Origin: Cryptobacterium sp. CAG:338
GTDB lineage: Bacteria; Actinomycetota; Coriobacteriia; Coriobacteriales; Eggerthellaceae
Direction: 5' to 3'
NCBI GenBank assembly: GCA_000435475.1
Contig: FR896072.1
Location: 55,361-94,720, forward strand
Length of the DNA: 39,360 nucleotides
This document shows, piece after piece, positions 7,870 through 16,165 of this stretch (its first letter is position 1; the number at the start of each line of letters is the position of its first letter). The notes beneath the pieces are model-generated. The model was not told where the DNA came from. It saw nothing but the letters and a program-made list of their open reading frames with translations, and ran no database searches. The position numbers and the translations under genes were made by a program.

Positions 7870-8421
7870 ATGGCTTTACGCGTTGAACAATCTAGCTCAT
7901 TAGATGAAGCGCAACAGAGCGCTTCATCTTCTGTTTTGTCTGATTCGGTATCGCTTGGGGTTGATATTGTAGAGATCGATCGTATGAGGGCAATTCTTAA
8001 ACGGTCTCCCGCGTTTGCACGTCGTGCATTTTCGTCAGAGGAGCAAGCTTACTGTAATGCGACTGCAGCCCCTGAATTTCACTACGCGACACGTTTTGCA
8101 GCAAAAGAAGCAGTGCTTAAAGCATTGGGAACAGGGTTTTCTCAGGGCATTGGGATGAAAGATGTTGAAGTTGCTCTTGATGCAAAAGGGAAACCTCGCG
8201 CGGTTTTACATGGTCGTGCATTGGAGCTCAGTAAAGAAAAAAACATTGAAGAGTTGCCCTTGTCTCTTTCTTACACCCATAAAGAAGCGGTCGCATGTGC
8301 TATGGCGCTAAGCGGCGAGGCGAAAAGCGAGCCAATTCGAAAAATGAGTCCCACTGAAGAACTGACTCGACAGTTTAAAGAAGTACGTTCATTGCTTGAT
8401 GATATTCCCTCTAATTCATAA
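7870..8421 (+). CDS. acpS: Holo-[acyl-carrier-protein] synthase, extended at both ends
   Basis: This enzyme transfers 4'-phosphopantetheine from CoA to acyl carrier protein. The core runs from about residue 28 to 152. LGVDIVEIDRM holds the metal-binding Asp32, and RFAAKEAVLKALGTG holds Glu80 in the standard KEA motif. At 183 residues it exceeds the usual 120-130, with a Ser/Gln-rich N-terminal tail of about 27 residues and a polar C-terminal tail of about 30. An internal start just before the core is possible, but GGAGG upstream of 7870 supports the longer form despite 11-base spacing. The next gene begins 17 bases after the stop and encodes nnrD, a frequent neighbour of acpS. Confidence 0.92.
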   Translation: MALRVEQSSSLDEAQQSASSSVLSDSVSLGVDIVEIDRMRAILKRSPAFARRAFSSEEQAYCNATAAPEFHYATRFAAKEAVLKALGTGFSQGIGMKDVEVALDAKGKPRAVLHGRALELSKEKNIEELPLSLSYTHKEAVACAMALSGEAKSEPIRKMSPTEELTRQFKEVRSLLDDIPSNS

Positions 8422-8438
8422 GAAATGGTTGTGAAACT

Positions 8439-9305
8439 ATGCTTACTGATGAATCACTTGCCGCTCTTTTACCTTATCCCGCTGTTGATGCTCACAAGTA
8501 TTCTCGTGGCAAATGTGTTTTACTCGCAGGTTGTCCTTCTTATCCTGGAGCAGCATGTTTGGCTGCAAAGGCATCACAGTTTGCTGGAGCGGGATATACG
8601 CAGGTATTTACTGCAATGGAAAACAAATTAACTCTTCGTTTGTATCGACCTTCATTAGTGGTTAATTCCTTTGAAGAGTTTTATCCTTTACAAGCTCTTA
8701 AACCTGGATCTAAAGGGGCGTTTGTGGTGGGCCCCGGGTTTGAATCGGATAATTTATCGATTCTTTCACTTATTGAATCAGTATTAAATTATGCTGCACG
8801 TCCTGTGTTGCTTGATGGGGGAGCACTTTCGTATTTACCAGCTTTAAGGGAAGATACTGCATGGACTAACACTTTGACGCTGCTTTCGGGCTCTTTAGTT
8901 TTGACTCCTCATTTTGGAGAGGCAGTTAAATTAGGTAAGCCGTTCAATATCGATGTTGCTTCTATGACTCAGGAAGAGGCTGCTCATCAGTTGGCGCTCT
9001 ACTATCACGCAACGGTTGTTTTTAAAGGTCAAAATACCGTTATTGCTCAAGGCGAAAAGTCCGAAACTGTTACTAAGGGCACCTCGGTCCTTTCAAAAGC
9101 GGGAACCGGTGATGTTCTTGCAGGGCTCATTGGTGGTTTTTTGGCGCAAGGGATGGATGTATTTGATGCCTGTAAGTTGGGAGTTGCTATTCATGCCCAA
9201 GCAGGCTGCATAGCTGAAAATTCATATGGTCAAATTAGTGCGTGTGCTGAAGAGGTCCTAGACTGCGTTCCTCAGGCAATAAAAGACCTATCGAATACGA
9301 AATAA
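8439..9305 (+). CDS. nnrD: ADP-dependent NAD(P)H-hydrate dehydratase
   Basis: A 288-residue metabolite-repair enzyme that dehydrates hydrated NAD(P)H using ADP (CARKD, or YjeF C-terminal domain, ribokinase-like fold). Visible markers are KYSRGKCVLLAG near residue 20, LTPHFGE at 155-161, a VFKGQNTVI strand, and the nucleotide-binding AGTGDVLAGL at 221-230 with the conserved Asp225. The NnrE epimerase domain, often fused at the N-terminus, is not present here or in the neighbouring genes. The ribosome binding site is weak. The 17-base gap to acpS suggests one transcript. Confidence 0.93.
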   Translation: MLTDESLAALLPYPAVDAHKYSRGKCVLLAGCPSYPGAACLAAKASQFAGAGYTQVFTAMENKLTLRLYRPSLVVNSFEEFYPLQALKPGSKGAFVVGPGFESDNLSILSLIESVLNYAARPVLLDGGALSYLPALREDTAWTNTLTLLSGSLVLTPHFGEAVKLGKPFNIDVASMTQEEAAHQLALYYHATVVFKGQNTVIAQGEKSETVTKGTSVLSKAGTGDVLAGLIGGFLAQGMDVFDACKLGVAIHAQAGCIAENSYGQISACAEEVLDCVPQAIKDLSNTK

Positions 9306-9365
9306 AAACCTGTAGTACCTTCTTGGGGTGCTACGTCAGTTTAAATAAAGAAAAATGAGGAGCTC

Positions 9366-11609
9366 ATGACAACGAGAGATACCGATACTATTTTTTCTGC
9401 AGAAAATCGTAATACTACCTCTGAACTGAATCAGGATGATCTTTTGATCAATATTGCAACTCAAACTGGAACCATTGAGGAAGAGGTATCTGAAGAAACC
9501 CTTGCGGAGCGTGTGCTTCGCTTGCGTAAAGAGATTGAATATCATACCCATCGCTATTATGTGCTTGATGATCCAGAAATTTCAGATGCTGCATTTGATT
9601 CACTTATGCGTGAACTTCGTGATCTCGAGCAAGCCCATCCTTCATTGCAGGATCCTTCATCACCTACTCAGCGTGTTGGTGGTGCGGTCGGTAATCAGTT
9701 TGAGCCTGTAGTTCATGAGCAACGTATGTATTCTCTTGATAATGCAATGAATTTTGAAGAACTTGATGCGTGGATGGAGCGCACAGAAGCTGCGCTCGGC
9801 TCGTTCGTTCCTCTGGTATGTGAGTTGAAAATCGATGGATCCTCATTGGCGCTTACCTACGAACAAGGAAAATTAGTGCGAGCAGCTACGCGAGGAGATG
9901 GGAGTACTGGAGAAGATGTTACCGTCAATGTACGCACCGTACATGATGTTCCTTTGCGCTTAATGGAAAAGGGATTAAAGCATATTCACCACGAAATTCC
10001 TTCCATAGAACTTCGTGGTGAAATATATATGCCAAAATCTAGTTTCGAGTCTCTTAATGAGCAAGCTCAGGCTTTAGGAAATAAAACCTTTGCTAATCCT
10101 CGCAATGCAGCTGCTGGATCCCTTCGACAAAAGGATCCTACCATTACGGCACAGCGCGATCTTTCTACTTTTATGTATGCTATCGCGCGCGAGGCCTCAA
10201 TTGAAGCAACGAGCCAATGGGAATTGCTTTCTTGGCTTCGTGAATGCGGGTTCCATGTAAATCCTGATGTTCGTCGTTGCTTTTCTGCACGTGAAGTGCA
10301 TGATTTCTGTCGCGAATGCCTCGATAAGCGTGCTGATTTGCCTTACGAGATAGACGGTGTTGTAGTAAAGGTTGATTCTTTTGCTCAACAAGAAGAGTTG
10401 GGATATACCGCTCGCGCGCCACGTTGGGCTATTGCCTATAAGTTTCCTCCCGAGGAAAAAACAACGGTGTTGAGAGATATTACGGTTCAGGTTGGAAGAA
10501 CGGGTGCTTGTACGCCTGTTGCGGAGCTTGATCCTGTGTTAGTTGCTGGTTCTACGGTTGCTCGTGCGACGCTGCATAACGAAGACGAAGTGCAGCGTAA
10601 AGATGTGCGAATTGGTGATACGGTAATTGTTCGAAAAGCAGGGGATGTAATTCCTGAAGTATTAGGTCCAATCCTTTCTTTAAGACCAGACAACACGCAA
10701 GTTTGGTCTATGCCAAAAGAATGTCCTAGTTGTGGTTCTCCTCTTGTGCGTGAAGAGGGAGAAGCAGCTTATCGCTGCGTTTCACTGGATTGCCCTGCTC
10801 AGGCACAAGAACGTCTGATGCATTGGGCAAGTCGCGGAGCTCTTGACATAGAAGGTATGGGTGAAGAGCTGATTGCGAAGCTTATCGAAGCTGATTTACT
10901 TCATGACGTTGCTGATTTTTATAAACTTACCTTTGAACAGCTTGAAATGCTTGATATGGGACGCGTCACTACCAAAGGCGAACCTATCGTTTTGGGACCT
11001 GTTATGGCTGAAAAACTTGTTGCAGCAATCGAGGAAAGCAAGCATCGCAGTCTTGCTAAAGTTATTTTTGGCCTCGGTATTCGTCATGTTGGTAAAACGA
11101 TGGCGGAGACGATCACGCGCGTATATCCTTCTATGGATGCGCTTCGTAGTGCAAAGGTGGATGATCTTGCTCATATCGAAGGAGTAGGAATTATCATTGC
11201 TCAAAGTATTCACGATTTCCTCAGTAATGACGTTAATCTTGAAGTTATTGAGCGTTTAACGCAGGCTGGTCTTCCCATGGCTCAAGAAGTTAGTGAACCT
11301 TCACTGCCTCAAACCTTAGATGGTTTGACGTTTGTTTTAACGGGAAGTCTTGTCGAATCAGGTATGACTCGTGATGAGGCCGGTGCTCGTTTGAAGGCCT
11401 ATGGCGCTAAAGTTTCTTCAAGTGTTTCTAAAAAAACAAGTTATGTTATTTGCGGTGAAGCAGCTGGATCAAAACGAACTAAAGCGGAAAGTCTAGGCGT
11501 TCCTATTCTTACCGAACGTGATTTCTTACAAATAATCGAAACGGGCAAAATTCCTTCCCCTGAAGAACGAAATCATGAGACAGGTTTGTTTAGTGGTTCT
11601 TCTGAATAA
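9366..11609 (+). CDS. ligA: NAD-dependent DNA ligase
   Basis: Seals nicks in DNA during replication and repair, using NAD as AMP donor. The 747 residues show the complete LigA order: domain Ia from about residue 45, adenylation domain with the AMP-accepting Lys155 in KIDG and the downstream TRGDG, OB fold, a four-Cys zinc finger (CPSCG, then CVSLDCPAQ), helix-hairpin-helix repeats and a C-terminal BRCT domain (LDGLTFVLTGSL onward). An N-terminal tail of about 40 acidic or polar residues precedes the usual start of the family. GAGGAG 6 bases before the ATG supports this start, so the tail is likely real. Confidence 0.97.
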   Translation: MTTRDTDTIFSAENRNTTSELNQDDLLINIATQTGTIEEEVSEETLAERVLRLRKEIEYHTHRYYVLDDPEISDAAFDSLMRELRDLEQAHPSLQDPSSPTQRVGGAVGNQFEPVVHEQRMYSLDNAMNFEELDAWMERTEAALGSFVPLVCELKIDGSSLALTYEQGKLVRAATRGDGSTGEDVTVNVRTVHDVPLRLMEKGLKHIHHEIPSIELRGEIYMPKSSFESLNEQAQALGNKTFANPRNAAAGSLRQKDPTITAQRDLSTFMYAIAREASIEATSQWELLSWLRECGFHVNPDVRRCFSAREVHDFCRECLDKRADLPYEIDGVVVKVDSFAQQEELGYTARAPRWAIAYKFPPEEKTTVLRDITVQVGRTGACTPVAELDPVLVAGSTVARATLHNEDEVQRKDVRIGDTVIVRKAGDVIPEVLGPILSLRPDNTQVWSMPKECPSCGSPLVREEGEAAYRCVSLDCPAQAQERLMHWASRGALDIEGMGEELIAKLIEADLLHDVADFYKLTFEQLEMLDMGRVTTKGEPIVLGPVMAEKLVAAIEESKHRSLAKVIFGLGIRHVGKTMAETITRVYPSMDALRSAKVDDLAHIEGVGIIIAQSIHDFLSNDVNLEVIERLTQAGLPMAQEVSEPSLPQTLDGLTFVLTGSLVESGMTRDEAGARLKAYGAKVSSSVSKKTSYVICGEAAGSKRTKAESLGVPILTERDFLQIIETGKIPSPEERNHETGLFSGSSE

Positions 11610-11646
11610 CTGTAAGGATGCCTTTCAGAAGTAGGACTATGACATT

Positions 11647-12381
11647 ATGGCAAAAGTTCGTTTAGATGATTTATTGATTGAACAAGGTTATTTCCCTAAT
11701 AGGGATGCGGTGGTTCGCGCTGTTATCGCAAAAGAGGTTCGGGTGGATGATGTATATGTATCCAGTGCGGCGTTGAAGGTGGATCCTGGAGCAGACCTTT
11801 ACGTTAAGAACACCAAACGCTTTGTGTCGCGCGGTGGCCATAAGTTGCAAGGCGCTCTTGATTATTTTCATGAAGAGGTATCGGGTAAACGTTGTATAGA
11901 TGTTGGGTCTTCTACCGGCGGTTTTACTGATTGTCTTTTGCAGGCGGGAGCGAGAAGCGTTGCTTGCGTGGATGTGAATTATGGTCAATTAGCATGGAAG
12001 CTGCGCCAAGATCCTCGGGTTGAAGTTTTCGAAAGGACCAATATTCGACTTGCTGACCCGCAAGATTTAGGGGCTCCTTTTGATATTGTTGTTTGTGATT
12101 TAAGTTTTATCGGCCTAGCGCAACTAGCTGAAGTGTTTGCTTCCCTTTGTGAAAAGGGTAGTGTGTTTTTGGGACTTATCAAGCCGCAGTTTGAAAGCCG
12201 TCATGAAGAAACTCAAAAAGGTGTGGTTGTAGACGAAGCGGTTCGTCAGCGTGTTATTTCTGAGGTTACCTCAGCGCTTCAAGATGCGGGATTTATGGTA
12301 AAAGGGGTAGTGCAATCGCCTATTAAGGGCCCCGAAGGAAATATTGAATATCTTGTTAAGGCGGAATTTCTTAACGACTAG
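11647..12381 (+). CDS. tlyA: 16S/23S rRNA 2'-O-cytidine methyltransferase TlyA
   Basis: A 244-residue protein with an S4 RNA-binding domain at residues 3-60 (RLDDLLIEQGYFPNRDAV) followed by an FtsJ/RrmJ methyltransferase domain. The SAM-binding motif is DVGSSTGGFTDCLL. The catalytic K-D-K-E set is visible as RGGHKL, CDLSFIG, LIKPQFE and GNIEYLVK. TlyA enzymes methylate the ribose of C1409 in 16S and C1920 in 23S rRNA (E. coli numbering), and their loss is known to cause capreomycin resistance. The older name haemolysin A is misleading. The gene follows ligA by 37 bases on the same strand. Confidence 0.94.
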   Translation: MAKVRLDDLLIEQGYFPNRDAVVRAVIAKEVRVDDVYVSSAALKVDPGADLYVKNTKRFVSRGGHKLQGALDYFHEEVSGKRCIDVGSSTGGFTDCLLQAGARSVACVDVNYGQLAWKLRQDPRVEVFERTNIRLADPQDLGAPFDIVVCDLSFIGLAQLAEVFASLCEKGSVFLGLIKPQFESRHEETQKGVVVDEAVRQRVISEVTSALQDAGFMVKGVVQSPIKGPEGNIEYLVKAEFLND

Positions 12382-12478
12382 CATTAGTTTGTTTGAAATT
12401 CTCTAAGGGGCTTTATTATTGCCTAGAATTACCCGTATACGAAAAAGGTGTTTCTTGGCTAGTTAGGTTAGATAGTTC

Positions 12479-12787
12479 ATGGATATTACGTATGACGAAT
12501 CGCTGATTGAGTATATGAAGAAGAAAAAATATACGGCAATTGTGATTGAACAAATCGATCCTATTGGATGTTGTGCCGATACTTCTGAACTTTTACTTCG
12601 TTTTGTCAATGAAAAGGGTGCGGATAAACTCAGAGATCAGGCTATTCGGCAGCTTGAGGTTCCTTTTGGAGAATTATTCGTCATGATTCGAGGATTGGAT
12701 TACGACAAAGAGATTCACTTTGGACTACGTTCCTTTTTGGGCTTAAAAGATATTTCAGTTAGCGGTATTCGTCATTGGACGTTGTAG
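12479..12787 (+). CDS. Small CC-motif protein, possibly IscA/HesB-like
   Basis: A 102-residue protein with adjacent cysteines at residues 31-32 in PIGCCADTS. The layout, a short N-terminal helix (DESLIEYMKKKK), a strand, a Cys pair, then a beta-rich second half ending GLKDISVSGIRHWTL, resembles the HesB-like CC/Se-motif families in which one Cys is replaced by selenocysteine in some members. Here both codons are ordinary TGT, so no recoding is involved. No third conserved Cys pair is visible, which weakens an iron-sulfur scaffold assignment. It follows tlyA by 97 bases and ends just before a strong terminator. Confidence 0.55.
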   Translation: MDITYDESLIEYMKKKKYTAIVIEQIDPIGCCADTSELLLRFVNEKGADKLRDQAIRQLEVPFGELFVMIRGLDYDKEIHFGLRSFLGLKDISVSGIRHWTL

Positions 12788-12801
12788 GTACTTGATGATA
12801 G

Positions 12802-12840
12802 AAAAATGGACCAAAAACTTGTGTTTTCAGTCCATTTTTT
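12802..12840. terminator. Bidirectional terminator between convergent genes
   Basis: AAAAATGGAC at 12802-12811 pairs with GTCCATTTTT at 12830-12839, giving a U-run in both directions. A short inner AAAAC/GTTTT pairing adds stability. It serves the CC-motif gene on the plus strand and the AIM24 gene on the minus strand. Confidence 0.85.
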
Positions 12841-12885
12841 ATCGTTTCCGATTTTTGAGTTTAACCTAGCTTTTAGAAAAATTTC

Positions 12886-13647
12886 CTAAAAGGTGGTTGG
12901 AGCTAGCAATACTTTACCGGTTCCGCGGTATACGTTTACTAAACCTTCACCTGAAGCAGCAGATCCAATAAGTGATTTTCCAGAGCGCTCGACGGTGAAG
13001 TTCAAGCTTCCGCTCCAGCAAAGAGCCATATTGCCATCAATTTTCAGAACATCGTTATCAAGTGTAACTTCGATTAACTCTTCTTTAGGACAAGGAGACT
13101 CTAAGCAGAGGGCACCGTATCCGTTAATGCTTAAATTAAAGAGCCCTTCGTTACCTGCCACTGCTGAAGAAATATTGCTGCGCATTACCGCCTGGTGTTG
13201 CAAGCTTGAATAACAAGCAAGGAAGATACCATCATCAAGAACGATGCTGTTTCCCCAATTCGCTACATCGATAAGAAGAATATATTTAAAAGTGGGCTCT
13301 AGAATTAATTTTCCGGTTCCTTTGTATTCGGGTTTAATAGCAGTTTCTTTGGTTACTGCTCCTCGGACTGCTTTTCCCAAAAAATCTCCTACACCAGTTA
13401 CCCCTGTAGTTTGTTCAACATCGCCTACCATCCACTGCATGGCGCCAGCTTGGATGGTAACGGGAGCTTGACTTAAGTCGCAGATTACCTGACGACGACG
13501 TACATTCATCTCGCTAGAAAAATAAGCTACAACAGAAGATTCTGGTGTAACGCTTAAATCGCGCTTCCATTCAATTACTTGGAACGCACCTAATGCATCA
13601 AGCATCTGAACATCGTCATTTTCGGTGAAGTTACTAATAGTAAACAT
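12886..13647 (-). CDS. AIM24 family protein
   Basis: A 253-residue protein of the AIM24 (TIGR00266-like) beta-rich family. The pattern of repeated strands with Gly-rich turns (AGAMQWMVGDV, GTGKLILEPTFKYILL, DDGIFLACYSSL, GNEGLFNLSINGYGALCLES, GLVNVYRGTGKVLLAP) is characteristic. No signal peptide or membrane helix is seen, so it should be cytoplasmic. Family members have no assigned reaction in bacteria; the name comes from a yeast mitochondrial protein. GAGGGG sits very close to the start codon, only 2 bases away. The gene is transcribed alone, bounded by terminators on both sides. Confidence 0.85.
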   Translation of the reverse strand: MFTISNFTENDDVQMLDALGAFQVIEWKRDLSVTPESSVVAYFSSEMNVRRRQVICDLSQAPVTIQAGAMQWMVGDVEQTTGVTGVGDFLGKAVRGAVTKETAIKPEYKGTGKLILEPTFKYILLIDVANWGNSIVLDDGIFLACYSSLQHQAVMRSNISSAVAGNEGLFNLSINGYGALCLESPCPKEELIEVTLDNDVLKIDGNMALCWSGSLNFTVERSGKSLIGSAASGEGLVNVYRGTGKVLLAPTTF

Positions 13648-13795
13648 AACCCCTCAGCTCTCTTTTAGTGACGAAACAATAGACCGCTTCATTACTCGTA
13701 AACTTAGACATAAAGATATATTCCACTGAACCACGCCTAAGTATTCACCAAATCCGAAGCGATTGGGTAAATTATAGTGCTAAACAAGACTTAAA

Positions 13796-13845
13796 TAAAA
13801 ACCCGCTCGCAACTTTTTACGAACGTAAAAGATTGGAGCGGGTTT
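13796..13845 (-). terminator. Terminator of the UPF0210 gene
   Basis: AAACCCGCTC at 13799-13808 pairs with GAGCGGGTTT at 13836-13845. Read on the minus strand, the stem is followed by a TTTTTATTT run. The loop contains a second small hairpin (CTTTTTACG/CGTAAAAG). Confidence 0.85.
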
Positions 13846-13888
13846 CAACTGTGTGTTTTATCTCAGTGTTGGGTTTGCTATGAATTGA

Positions 13889-15253
13889 TTAATTCTTTAG
13901 GGAATTAAGAGGTGCTGGCATCCGTCCACCGCGATGAGCAAATACAGTACCGGCATATTGATTTACGGGCATAACTGGTGCATATCCTAAGAGTCCACCA
14001 AAGTCCAATTTGTCACCAACCTGCATGCCGATTGCAGGAATCAAACGAACTGCAGTCGTTTTATTATTAATCATGCCAATCGCACATTCGTCAGCAATAA
14101 TGCCAAAGAGCGTTTCAACAGAGGTGTCGCCTGGAACCGCAATCATATCCAGTCCCACCGAACAAACACAAGTCATTGCTTCAAGCTTTTCGAGGCTGAG
14201 TGCTCCAGCTTCAGCAGCGCGAATCATACCTGAGTCTTCCGATACTGGTATAAATGCACCCGATAAGCCACCAACACTCGAGCTTGCCATCACGCCACCT
14301 TTCTTAACGGCATCGTTTAGCATCGCAAGTGCAGCAGTTGTTCCTGGTCCTCCGCATGTTCCAACACCAATTGCTTCAAGGATTTCAGCAACTGAGTCAC
14401 CTTCTGCTGGAGTAGGAGCTAACGATAAATCTAAAATACCTTTTTCAACACCGAGACGGCGGCTTGCCTCTCTGCTCATCAGTTCGCCTGCGCGTGTAAT
14501 TTTGAATGCGGTAGCTTTAATAGCTTCTGCGATACTGGTCATATCTGCCGTTTCAGGCATACTACGCAGTACTGCATTTACCACGCCAGGCCCCGAAACC
14601 CCTACATTGACAACTGCATCTGCTTCGCCTGAGCCATGAAAAGCTCCAGCCATAAAAGGATTGTCTTCGACAGCGTTGCAAAAAACTACAAGTTTGCCCG
14701 CACCAATACATTGTTTATCTGCTGTTAGTTCTGCAGATTTTTTTATGATGCGTGCCATGTGAAGGGCGGCATCCATATTGATACCAGCACGAGTGGAGCC
14801 TACATTGACTGAAGCGCATACGTTATCAGTAGTGGCAAGAGCTTCAGGAATAGAATCCATCAGATTGATATCTGCCTGTGTTGCTCCTTTGTGAACAAGG
14901 GCAGAAAATCCTCCTACAAAATCTACCCCCACTTCTTTACCGGCTTTATCCATTGCGCGAGCAAGGGGAGATAAGTTAGTTTCGGTTGTTGCAGCGCAAA
15001 TTTCTGCGATAGGAGTAACAGAAATACGCTTGTTAACGATCGGAATTCCGAATTCACGTTCGAGCTGTTCAGCAGTGGGAACAAGCTTTTCTGCTGCTTT
15101 GGTCATGCGATCATAGACTTTACGAGCCATTACGTCTACGTCTTCATGGGTGCATGCTCGAAGATTGAGCCCGAGTGTAATTGTACGAATGTCAAGATGT
15201 TGCTGACTTACCATTGCGAGTGTTTCAGCAATTTCTTCGGGAGTAATTTGCAT
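13889..15253 (-). CDS. UPF0210 (PFL) family protein
   Basis: A 454-residue cytoplasmic protein of the UPF0210 family, also named PFL family. The sequence is typical over its whole length: RTITLGLNLRAC near the start, ICAATTETNLSPLARAMD, FVGGFSALVHKG, CASVNVGSTRAGINMDAA and VNVGVSGPGVV. Structures show similarity to the pyruvate formate-lyase fold, but no glycyl-radical loop is evident here and no reaction is established. In many genomes the gene follows a small ACT-domain gene; no such gene lies within 250 bases upstream here, where the next gene is the divergent TetR regulator. The start ATG has AAAGG 11 bases upstream. Confidence 0.9.
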   Translation of the reverse strand: MQITPEEIAETLAMVSQQHLDIRTITLGLNLRACTHEDVDVMARKVYDRMTKAAEKLVPTAEQLEREFGIPIVNKRISVTPIAEICAATTETNLSPLARAMDKAGKEVGVDFVGGFSALVHKGATQADINLMDSIPEALATTDNVCASVNVGSTRAGINMDAALHMARIIKKSAELTADKQCIGAGKLVVFCNAVEDNPFMAGAFHGSGEADAVVNVGVSGPGVVNAVLRSMPETADMTSIAEAIKATAFKITRAGELMSREASRRLGVEKGILDLSLAPTPAEGDSVAEILEAIGVGTCGGPGTTAALAMLNDAVKKGGVMASSSVGGLSGAFIPVSEDSGMIRAAEAGALSLEKLEAMTCVCSVGLDMIAVPGDTSVETLFGIIADECAIGMINNKTTAVRLIPAIGMQVGDKLDFGGLLGYAPVMPVNQYAGTVFAHRGGRMPAPLNSLKN

Positions 15254-15409
15254 GGAAGCAGTGCCTTTCCGTTTACTTTAAAACATATGAAAGCTTACCA
15301 AAAAAGCGTACGGTGCGGGTGCAGTATTGATCGATAGTTACGTTTTGACCTTATTTGCAACATGAGAAGTTTTTGAACAGAGTGTCTATTAATCGGCTAA
15401 GTGTTGAAA

Positions 15410-15451
15410 TATAATACAAACGGTAAGTTATTCATAGTGCAGTTACTTACC
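15410..15451 (+). promoter_or_regulatory. Candidate -10 box and operator of the TetR/activase operon
   Basis: TATAAT at 15410-15415 is followed 6 bases later by an inverted repeat, GGTAAGT (15422-15428) and ACTTACC (15445-15451), with a 16-base spacer. The repeat falls at and just past the expected transcription start, a good place for repressor binding. No convincing -35 was found. Confidence 0.4.
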
Positions 15452-15475
15452 TATTGGTTATTATGTTTTTAAGCT

Positions 15476-15492
15476 AACCTTTTTGAAAGGTT
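15476..15492 (+). promoter_or_regulatory. 7-bp stem-loop before the TetR ribosome binding site
   Basis: AACCTTT pairs perfectly with AAAGGTT around a 3-base loop, ending 7 bases before GGGAG. It may be a second operator or a translation-control hairpin. Confidence 0.3.
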
Positions 15493-15510
15493 TGATTAAG
15501 GGAGTTTTTA

Positions 15511-16155
15511 TTGGTTTATCCCGAAGTACAAGATGGTTCTTGTCGTCTGGTAAATCACAATGAGGATAGACGCATTGTACGTTCGAAGCGTGCCTTGCGA
15601 GGTGCCTTAATTTCGCTTATGGAAACTAAGGGTTTTGAGGCGATTACCGTTAACGATCTTTGTAGTGCAGCCGATCTTAATCGCGGGACCTTCTATAATC
15701 ACTTTTCCGACAAAGAACATCTCTTGGCTACTTTTGAAGAAGAAGTGTTGGGCGATATTTCTCATATTCGTGATGAGATGAGTACTCTCTCAGTAAAAGA
15801 GGTAATGGCATATTGCATTACGAAAAAACCACTTCCATTCTTGGTTTCTCTTTTCGATTATTTCCGTAGTCAAGGTGATTTTCTTCATGCGGTATTAGGA
15901 CCGGGGGGAGACCCAGGTTTTGGGTCACGATTAAGGGATAGTTTTTGTACTACGCTTATTCAGGGGGTACTTCATGAAAAGTACCGCAACGATCCCGATC
16001 CTTTCGTTAGTTATTATATTTCTTTTTATGCTTCAGCTTATCTAGGGGTAATTACTCACTGGATCGAGATGGGCATGAAAGAAGATTCGCAAACTATGGC
16101 GCTTATTGCTATGCGTCTGCTTTTTATTAAACCAGGCGAACCAATTAGATTGTAA
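15511..16155 (+). CDS. TetR/AcrR family transcriptional regulator
   Basis: A 214-residue regulator. The N-terminal helix-turn-helix spans about residues 25-70, with FEAITVNDLCSAADLNRGTFYNHFSDKEHLL matching the TetR pattern (segments AITVNDLC and GTFYNHFSDKE). The C-terminal ligand domain is all-helical and includes YYISFYASAYLGVITHWIEMG, typical of the TetR_C groups found in Gram-positive anaerobes. The start is TTG: GGGAG lies 6 bases upstream and no in-frame ATG precedes the HTH. The giant activase gene starts only 10 bases after the stop, so the regulator almost certainly shares its transcript and probably controls it together with itself. Confidence 0.92.
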   Translation: MVYPEVQDGSCRLVNHNEDRRIVRSKRALRGALISLMETKGFEAITVNDLCSAADLNRGTFYNHFSDKEHLLATFEEEVLGDISHIRDEMSTLSVKEVMAYCITKKPLPFLVSLFDYFRSQGDFLHAVLGPGGDPGFGSRLRDSFCTTLIQGVLHEKYRNDPDPFVSYYISFYASAYLGVITHWIEMGMKEDSQTMALIAMRLLFIKPGEPIRL

Positions 16156-16165
16156 GGAGATTTCA

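Noticed and set aside
14010..14639. Open frame of 209 codons opposite the UPF0210 gene
   Set aside because: The Ser/Pro/Ala-rich product is a typical mirror of the conserved gene on the other strand.
16106..16165. Upstream in-frame ATG for the activase
   Set aside because: It lies within tetR, and the ATG at 16166 has an ideal AAGGAG and begins where homologues begin.
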